Below, piece by piece: positions 55,263 through 64,000 of a stretch of DNA of 64,000 nt. Position 1 is the stretch's first letter. Each line of letters begins with the position of its first letter. The notes under the pieces were generated by a model, which saw nothing but the letters and a program-made list of their open reading frames with translations, was not told where the DNA came from and searched no databases. A program made the position numbers and the translations under genes. The DNA comes from Rhabditophanes sp. KR3021 (taxonomy: Eukaryota > Nematoda > Chromadorea > Rhabditida > Alloionematidae): positions 1,240,001 through 1,304,000 of the forward strand of contig CAUJLY010000001.1 of assembly GCA_963281155.1 (NCBI GenBank), read 5' to 3'.

Positions 55263-56148
55263 TTAATAACCACGAATCGACCTCAACAAAGGCACACTCA
55301 AGTTAACCTGGATATAGTCGAAATAATAAATTGCAATAAATTTTCTTAAAGTTTGGTGATTCGTTAAAATTTCATCTTTAATATCTTTAATAATGGAATG
55401 TTGTAAAGATAATTGGAGCTTGGCATTATGTTTGTCGATTAAAGTTGATAAGACCATGTATTTGGATGGTTTAAGAGCAAATATGGTTACTATCGAGGAT
55501 ACAGCTTGCTTGAGGGAGGATGAGTTGGAGTTTAAGTAGATGTAGTTGAATTTAGTGGCATTTGCGGATAGATTGCATTTCCAGGACAAGGGGAGAAATG
55601 AATGAAGGGTGGTGTTTTGTTTGATGGTGGTGGGCGATGACACTAGGTGCAGGCTTTTTTCGTAAAAAATGCCAATAAAGCAGTTGATGTCATGGTTGCA
55701 GTGGAAGCAATTCGAGTCTAGACAATGGGCCGCATAATTGGCTAGGAAACGAGTTAAGGGATCCTCTACTATTGTGTAAATGTACCACTTCTTATTAGTC
55801 TGAAGTGTGCCATGAAATCTAAAAGAGTATCATTTATTTACATCATTATGTATTTATAAGACCTTACACATCACTGTAATTCATCGCTAATCCATCCTTA
55901 AAAGTATTTTCCAAAATGATATTGCTAAATTTATCGGCTTTGCATGTTAAGGCGAAATTATCTGGATAAAGGGTGTATTCACCTTGGGTTAGAAGCTCTC
56001 GAGATAATCGCATGAATGTGGGAGTAATATTTTCAATATCATTTGTAATGTCGAGAATTGTTATTTTTGAAAACCAGTAACAAAAGCCTAGGATAATTAA
56101 TAAGAATAATAAACAATATGATTTGTTGTATACTTTTTGTAAAGACAT
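55263..56148 (-). CDS. Sulfotransferase family 2-like (carbohydrate sulfotransferase) type II membrane protein
   Basis: Exons 56148-55868 and 55818-55263 (49-nt intron) give 278 aa. A short basic N terminus and a membrane anchor (about 10-27, YCLLFLLIILGFCYWF) define a Golgi type II protein. The second exon starts with WYIYTIVEDPLTRFLANYAA and HCLDSNCFHCNHDINCFIG, the nematode carbohydrate sulfotransferase pattern R-DP..RF.S.Y..C.....C..C...C.C. Such enzymes use PAPS to sulfate chondroitin or related glycans. The 3'-PAPS motif has Glu instead of Arg (VEDP for RDP) and the 5'-binding site is not recognisable (DNFALTCKADKFSNII), so this may be an inactive or divergent member. Confidence 0.65.
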
Positions 56149-57472
56149 TGGAATAATTGTCTATGGAAATACTGACATTTGTTTTATTTTTCATCATTTT
56201 TTGCAAAGGTTTTATTATTTGACGGGGAAATGACATACTTTTGTATTAATTACTTTTTTAATATGAACAAACAACATATGGTTATTTCTAATAAACAATA
56301 CTTGTTTGTGTTATATTCGATAAATTTATTTACATTCAATAAACAATTTGATATAAAAAGACCTTATTAAATAATAATTAAGTCAATTTGAATGAACAAA
56401 TATTAGTCAGCATAAAGAGTAGTTGGAGCTTTAGGTGCAATACTTGTTTGATGTCCAAAAGTAATTCCTAGTTTCCCAATACTGTTGATTGGCACAAGTT
56501 TATTTAAAAGACAAGTGCAAGCTACATTTATAAGCTCATCCGTTCTCCATAGAGTATCACAAATTATGTAAATTCCAGCTTATGCGTAATGTGTTTACCA
56601 TGAAATAACTTTAATTCATAAGTGTTTTAGAAATAATTAACTTTTATCCGATCAAAACTATTCAAGTTTTTTACCGATATACTATTTTTATTGAATAATA
56701 TAAAGAGAAAGGTTTTTTATTGAGATAATTGAATGCGGAAGAATCCCTTTTATTTGAATGATTTAATGTTAAAAGAATTAGTTTTATCGAAATAATTAAA
56801 TGTGAATAAAACTCTTTATACTTACCTTCTTGGATCATTTAATAGCACACCTTTATTGAACATGTATGTAATAAAGTCTTTACTTCTATCATTTATTTCC
56901 TTGCAATAATTCTATTAATCATGTTCACGTATCAAGACTTTTACAAAACTCACATCCGTTCAAAATGAATCATTTATGAAATCATAACTATGTCCCAATG
57001 AACACCATAATCCATTCCAATGTCATCACGCTTGCAAAAACAAAGTACTGATTGAAGAAACCCGACAACAATTATAAGTTACTTTTTTATCAAAACAATC
57101 CCAACTATGTTAATTAATTGAGTGGTATGCTAGCAATTTAAGCATTTTTCCTGATAACTACTATTTCCTATCTTCAAAAAAGCATTAATTAAGCATTCCA
57201 TTCTCTATTTACAAAACCAAGCACATCATTCCTCTTCTAACCAATAAAAAGTAAAATTTATAAAATTTATTTTAATAGTACTTTTTTAATCGAAAGAATT
57301 ATACTTTAATGACACTGATTAAGGTACAATTATATTTTTGAGAGTATCACCGTCTAATCATGACAATTTGATAATGAAAATGATAAAATTTGATTGGAGG
57401 ATGGTCAGGATGTGTATTTATAGTGATATTAAAATGGTTAATTATTTTTGATTTATATAGTCTATTCTTACA
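56149..57472. other. 1.3 kb intergenic
   Basis: AT-rich, with an exon-like patch at 56403-56585 (listed separately). Confidence 0.5.
56403..56585 (-). other. Exon-like coding patch of unknown family
   Basis: Minus strand: an acceptor-like CGCATAAG precedes AGIYIICDTLWRTDELINVA, CTCLLNKLVPINSIGKLGIT, FGHQTSIAPKAPTTLYAD and a TAA at 56403. Composition is clearly protein-like and the frame is open for 59 codons, but I find no upstream exons within 500 bp. It could be the last exon of a gene relic. Confidence 0.35.
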
Positions 57473-59313
57473 ATGAAGTTTTTGTTAAGCATATTATTAT
57501 TTGTATCTTTTGCTATTTTAGTCCAGAGTATTTGTGACGGAGTTGTATTTTATACAAATCCTTTAAAAAAAGGTGGAACGACTTATGCCCAAAACCCTTC
57601 AGACGATACTACAGGGGACAATTGCAACTTTGGAGTTCAGAAAGTTCCTCTTTCCACAGATGCAGGATATGTTTTGAACTTTACCTTTAGTGGAGTTTTT
57701 TCCTTAGAAGAATCTAAAGCTACAATTCAAATATATGATGGAAATGACAATATTGGAACACCGTTTTGCGAAGTTACAAAGAATGTAGTTGCTTTAAATT
57801 GTCCATCTTCATTGACAAACCAAATTTCATTATTTTATAATATTGACCCAAAGCTTAAAACTAACTTGCCATCTTTTAGTATTGTAGCAAAGTCTATTCA
57901 GGGATCATCCGGTGTTGCAACCACAGTTAGTGGGCCAGTAGTTGTTACTACAACTTTGCAACCTCAAAGTACAGTCCAAGTTGATACAACTACTGCAATG
58001 CAACTTGAAGCAACAACCACAGCTATAGTTGATACAACTACTGCTTCTCCAGTTAATTCAATAACAACTACAGCTTCTCCAGTTGACGCAACAGCAACTA
58101 CACTTTCCCCAGTTGATACAACAACTGCAGCACAAACTACAACAGTTCTTCCAGTTGATACAACAACTGTAGCACAAACAACTACGGTTCTTTCAATTGA
58201 TACAACAACTCAACTTCAGACCACAACAGCAGTTCCAACCGTAACGATTCCTCAGCAACCCACCCTCGGACCAATATTTCCACTAACTACCACCACTGGC
58301 ATTCCTACTTTACCCACTGGAATCGTACCCGACCCTCAACTAGCCCAAGGAGACATTGCCATCATCCTCGACACTTCCTCCAACAATGCCTTACTTCAAA
58401 AAGTTGCCACTGAAATCATCAATTCTCTTCAAATCAATGCAGCTTATACTCGTGTAAATATCATCACCTTATCTGATAAAGCAGCCACCTTCAGTGGATG
58501 GTCAACAACCCAAGCTAATGCTTTAACTTTAATTGAGGCTACAACTTTGCAAGCCGGATATGTCTCCATCAGAAATAAAGACTTTGGAGTTGGTTTCAAT
58601 GGTGCTTTTGTACAATCAATTGCTGATCGAGCTAATGTTCTAAGAACAGCTATTTTCATTACTGATAACAAGTAAGTTTAGGAAATGTAATTATGATTAT
58701 ATCTTTTTTTAGTAATCAAAGAATCGATCAAATTATCAATTCAGCTGGACCACAATATATTAACAATAATGACATTCATCCAGTATTAGTTAATACCAAT
58801 CCACTTGCTAAAGCAAGTACATTTAAAATTATTGGGAGAGCTTTTGATGGAGACAATACTAATGCTATTATTCAGTATGATTACGTATCAAATAAAGATT
58901 TATTCGAAAGTATCTTACTTAATGCCAATGCCTTATGTAACCTTGAATACGTGATTTCAATGTCGATTGGGGACACAGCATTCGAATTTCCATACCAAGG
59001 CTACCTTGCCTCAGTAAAAACCAAAAACTATTGTAATTATATGAAAATGAATATCAAATGCGCTTCAGACGACAACGGAGTCTCCCCAATAACAGTTTCC
59101 CTCAACAACTACTCTCTTGAGGATGGCAAAGATTTCGTCTATATCTACGATGACCAATCTGTCCTTAGAGCAATGTTCGGAGGAATGGGCCAAGCTGAAT
59201 CAACTGAACAAATTTCGCATACCCAATTTGTATTGTTTCAAGTAATGACAGATAATCAAAATATTTATACTGGATTAGATGTTAATTTTACTAATTGTAC
59301 TATTGTGGCTTAG
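57473..59313 (+). CDS. Secreted CUB-like / vWA protein with Thr-rich mucin stretch
   Basis: Exons 57473-58671 and 58713-59313 (41-nt intron, phase 2) encode 599 aa. Signal peptide (1-19, MKFLLSILLFVSFAILVQS); an N-terminal CUB-like domain about 20-140 (GVVFYTNPLKKGGTTY, NCNFGVQ, IQIYDG, FCEV); a Thr-rich region about 155-265 with repeats of the type PVDTTT..TTTVL that will be O-glycosylated; a vWA-like domain about 285-420 (GDIAIILDTSSNN, where DTSSN stands for the MIDAS DxSxS, and TAIFITDN); and a C-terminal CUB-like region (NYCNYMKMNIKCAS.., IYDDQSVLRAMF). Nematode proteins of this make-up are extracellular. No membrane anchor is seen. Confidence 0.8.
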
Positions 59314-59682
59314 ACTTTTTTGTTTATACATAAATTTTTTAATATTTATTTAAGTTATGATATGTAAGAAGTGGTTTAGCGAACTAACATAGATTATAAA
59401 CGTGTATTTGTTGATTATTTAGGTGTATGTACAAATTCATTGAATATTTATTAAGAGAGCCCCCGCATCTAAATCTCTACTCTCTCCCATTTTTCCCACC
59501 ATTTCTCACCCAACTCGAAGGGGGGTAGGACGACGCGAGGCACTGCACAGCATTTTCACTGAATAACATATTTTGACGAGACCCGGGTTAGACTACAAAG
59601 ACAATATTGATGGGTACACTGAACCCCAAACATAATCACACCGGCTAAATTATTAAAACCTTTCCTTACTTTATTTGCTACT
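59314..59682. other. Intergenic with a GC-rich promoter-like block
   Basis: From about 59456 to 59600 the sequence changes to C-rich on the plus strand (GAGCCCCCGCATC, CCCATTTTTCCCACC) followed by GAAGGGGGGTAGGACGACGC and ACCCGGGTTAG, unlike the AT-rich surroundings. Likely the promoter or 5' UTR of the next gene. Confidence 0.45.
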
Positions 59683-62608
59683 ATGTATAATGATCCTCAT
59701 TTACAAGCTACTGTTATGCAAGGCTTGAGTGCAAATGAGGAGATTCAGGCAAGGATTCAAGAGCAAATGAGGTATTCAAAAGGGACTAATTCGAATAGTT
59801 ACCCGTATCCTGATCAAGGCAGCCAAAACAATTCTAATTACATGCAGCCTTCCCTTACCTTGACTCAATTTGGTATTATTGCAAAGAAAGCTTTCTCTAG
59901 TGTTCAGGAAGATGTTGTCGTCACGGAAGAAGGCATTTTTGGGTTGTATACTCAACGATCCCAAGATTCTGCCTTTATATTTGTGCCAAATCAGCAAAAT
60001 TATTATTGCCCACTAGGTTGGTCTTATACGAAAAGAAATTTTAGTGAAATATCCAAGCAAGCTAATGGCATTGAAAAGAAAACGATGAATTGTAAAAAAT
60101 GTGCAGCTTTATTCAGATTAGAAGATAAGCAACATTCACAGACAATTTCCAAGATTAAAATAATTAACGATAAACTTGAAAATCCAAAGGATATAGCTGA
60201 GTATCACCATTCTTCTTGTGTTCCAACTTCCTTCAAAGATGTTCTCGGTTTCAACGAATACCTAGCCGCTTGCAAACACTCCAAACAACTTGGCGTCAAA
60301 CCCAAAAACGCCTACAATGCAGCTGATGCTCGTCTCGTCAAACTATGCCAAATCTTCAACTACAACATCGAAGAAGTCCGTGCCGTCTTTGGCTCATTTG
60401 CCGGTCGAAAGCGAACCATGTATCAAGGTTCGAGTAGATCGATGCGAAAACACAATATTGATGATTACAATTTCGACTTAGATAGTGTAGCATACTCAGA
60501 CGATATAATACCACCTGCTACTGGTAATTCCTTTTTGAATATTTTAATTAACGACTCCCCACCACCGCCAGTAAGTCAATTCGTGATAAGTATTTTTATA
60601 TAAAAGATGCATCGTTTCTGCCGGCGTATGGGCATTTATTTGATACTTTGTTCTGGGACTTAAACTTATTTTGTTCTTTTCAGATGCCTAATCGACGTCA
60701 TGGAGGAGGCCATGGTGAAGTTTCATATTCATTCGACCAATTACCAGACCCTACTACCACAAATTATCTAGATCAAATTTTCCAAAACGACAGCAATATG
60801 GAATTAAGTAAATTAATTTGCGGAAAGAAAAGAACCATAAGTGAATTAAATGACCAACAAAGTACGCCTGAAATTACTTCGAGCAAACGACCCAAATCGA
60901 AGTACGCTGTTCATTTCGATATGACAGGTGCTAAAGCAATTTGCAATTACTGCTATGAACAGGTCAACAAAAATGGCACTTCCACAATGATGAGACATCT
61001 TGAGAATAAACATTCGGAACAATTAGCACCGCCGATTGGCGTAGAGGATGTCAAAAGGGTTGATTCTGATAATGTGTAAGTACTTATTTTATTTAATAAA
61101 AATTGATTTTTAGAAATTGCGCGGACAAAATTGCAGTGTATACTGCGAAAGGAAATGTTAATATTAATTCATTTGATAATCTTCACTTTTCTTCGCTGTT
61201 GCAGGACAAATTTGTGGTTAAGAAAGCGATGTTGAAGAGGGATATGTATAGTATGTATAAGAATTTGCAGAAAAAGATGGCAGATGATTTACCTGAAGAT
61301 TGGACGGCTACTATATTGGGGAGGAAAAATGATTTAGTCACTTATTATTGTATTACTTTTCATTATAATGATATAGATGGCACGAAACATGAAGGATTAT
61401 TGGGATGTTTCCAACCGACTGCAGATGATGGGCCTCATATCTCTTATGAATTCAAAAAAGTTATTAAGAAGTTGGGAGTTTCCCTGCCAAGGCAAATTGT
61501 TTCGATCTATGATTATGAATTAGTAAGAAGTTGTGAGCTAATCTTGAAAGAAAATGTCTTTAATGATTATGAGAACATTATTTGCAGTGTTTTCAGATTA
61601 AAGAACATCGTCAACATGATTGCTCAAGAATGTGATTTGATTAAAAAAGTTCAAGCTATCGGTTCTTTAATTATTCATTCATCGAAGAAAAGAATCAGAT
61701 TATATTCGAATGACACAAGCAAAGTGAAAGTCAAATTCCCAAATGAAATAACAGATACAAAAGAATTGGTCAGAGCGATCATCCATCATGCGAAACCATT
61801 AAATTTATTAGGAGCCGACATTTCTATAGCTGATCTCCATTACCTTAAGTTTTTATTAAGAATTTACGAGGCTTTTAGTAAATGCGTTAATGTTTTAAAC
61901 GTTGAGTCTGTGCAGAAGATTGTCCCGGCTTATTCAAGCTTGGTTTTTGATCTGAACGCAATCTATTACAACGACAAAGTCGATTTGCGAGATATTGAAA
62001 AGCATACAAGCACTTTATTTAGTGCTAGTGATTCTGACCAAGAATATGGTTCAGATACTGAGCCCGAGGACGATGATTTCATGGAATGCAAGAATGTCTT
62101 TCCAGTTTCATTCACAAATTATGAAGAACCAGCGATGTATTTAAAGGAGAAACTTTTGCAAGCAATCAACGCTTCTATTGATGACTACAAACAGCATCCC
62201 TTCATCCAACGAGCCTCGTACCTTGACAGTTTAACTTGCTTTACCAGAGATTTATACGATAAAGAAACATGGATCCAAATAGAGTCAGATTTGGTTTCTG
62301 AATTTACTCGTCTCACAGAAAGTCCCAACTCCTCTCAAATAAACACACATTCCAGTTCTAGCCAGCGACACGACATCTGCCACAACAAAGTAGATCAATT
62401 TGTCATCTATCGAAGTACTTTAGACGAAAACAAAAGCCAATTATTGTCCGGCCCACTAGCTGAAATAAAAAGGAAATATTTAGGAGCTCCGGCTAGTCTC
62501 TCTCTCAATGAATCTGTAATCAAAGCTTCTGCCGAGTTGCCCATTTTCATGAAAGGCAAAATTAATTCAATGGCAAGGGCAACTTTGTTTATTAAAATAA
62601 ACGGTTAG
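59683..62608 (+). CDS. hAT/BED-derived gene with an N-terminal Cys/His module (domesticated transposase candidate)
   Basis: Three exons, 59683-60570, 60684-61075 and 61114-62608, joined by in-frame GT..AG introns of 113 and 38 nt, encode 924 aa. The N-terminal part has a FLYWCH-like pattern (YYCPLGWSY..MNCKKCAALF..EYHHSSC); the second exon carries a BED zinc finger (VHFDMTGAKAICNYCYEQVN, then TMMRHLENKH); the third resembles a hAT transposase core, ending in a dimerisation-like IKRKYLGAPASLSLNESV. The expected catalytic DDE residues are not recognisable, and no terminal inverted repeats flank it, so a host regulatory protein is likelier than an active element. The junction at 60684 lies exactly on an ATG after TTTTCAG, so two separate genes (the second trans-spliced) are an alternative. 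Confidence 0.65.
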
Positions 62609-62732
62609 TCCAAACGTTTGAGTTTGATGCTTACAACGATTGTCATTGGAAGAGTGTGTATTTAACTTGTTCAAAAAATGTTTTGGTGACTTTTTATTTT
62701 GTTTTTAAATTACGTTGAATTTCCTTTTTTGA

Positions 62733-63986
<1,254 letters not shown>

Positions 63987-64000
63987 TTCTTATTATTGTT

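Overview
The window is nuclear DNA of a nematode. It is roughly 70% A+T, and introns are few and very short, mostly 38-50 nt with GTAAG-type donors and T-rich ..TTTAG acceptors. Several protein families are nematode-typical: transthyretin-like, SXP/RAL-2 (DUF148), ShKT, CUB-like, IgGFc-binding-like, and Srt/Str-type serpentine chemoreceptors. Low intron density and large tandem chemoreceptor families are compatible with a clade IV (Tylenchina) worm, but the species cannot be fixed from sequence alone. No CRISPR, rRNA, bacterial operon or viral genome was seen.

Layout. 0-13 kb holds mainly housekeeping genes: a divergent Hsp70 (cut by the window edge), alpha-glucosidase I (GH63), a RanBP2/NPP-9-like nucleoporin, an orphan helical protein, the proteasome lid protein SEM1/DSS-1 and a transthyretin-like secreted protein. 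13-20 kb is rich in dead genes (a chemoreceptor, an SXP/RAL-2 gene, a hAT-like transposase relic) around an intronless PAR-6. 20-32 kb carries an IgGFc-binding-like secreted protein, an F-box/LRR-like orphan, an MFSD8-like transporter, an ShKT protein, a chemoreceptor, a class 3 lipase and a Sec14-GOLD protein. 32.6-34 kb is an inverted duplication carrying two identical tRNA-Val(CAC) genes. 34-38.5 kb is a tandem array of three Srt-like receptors. 39.9-40.5 kb has tRNA-Pro, tRNA-Glu and tRNA-Gly. 41-42.6 kb has two small genes. 42.6-51.7 kb is a second serpentine receptor array (four intact paralogs, one broken, one fragment, plus an unrelated receptor). 54-64 kb holds a two-RRM hnRNP, a sulfotransferase-2 family protein, a CUB/vWA mucin-like secreted protein, a hAT/BED-derived gene and QTRT2.

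Themes. (1) Rapid birth and death of sensory and secreted families: almost every intact family has a broken copy nearby. (2) Two independent relics of a myosin-VII-type MyTH4-FERM exon lie 23 kb apart on opposite strands. (3) Transposon footprints: a TA-flanked MITE, a hAT relic and an apparently domesticated hAT/BED gene. (4) One tRNA locus has been copied as a long inverted repeat. All joined coordinates come from splice signals and reading-frame continuity; no search was run.
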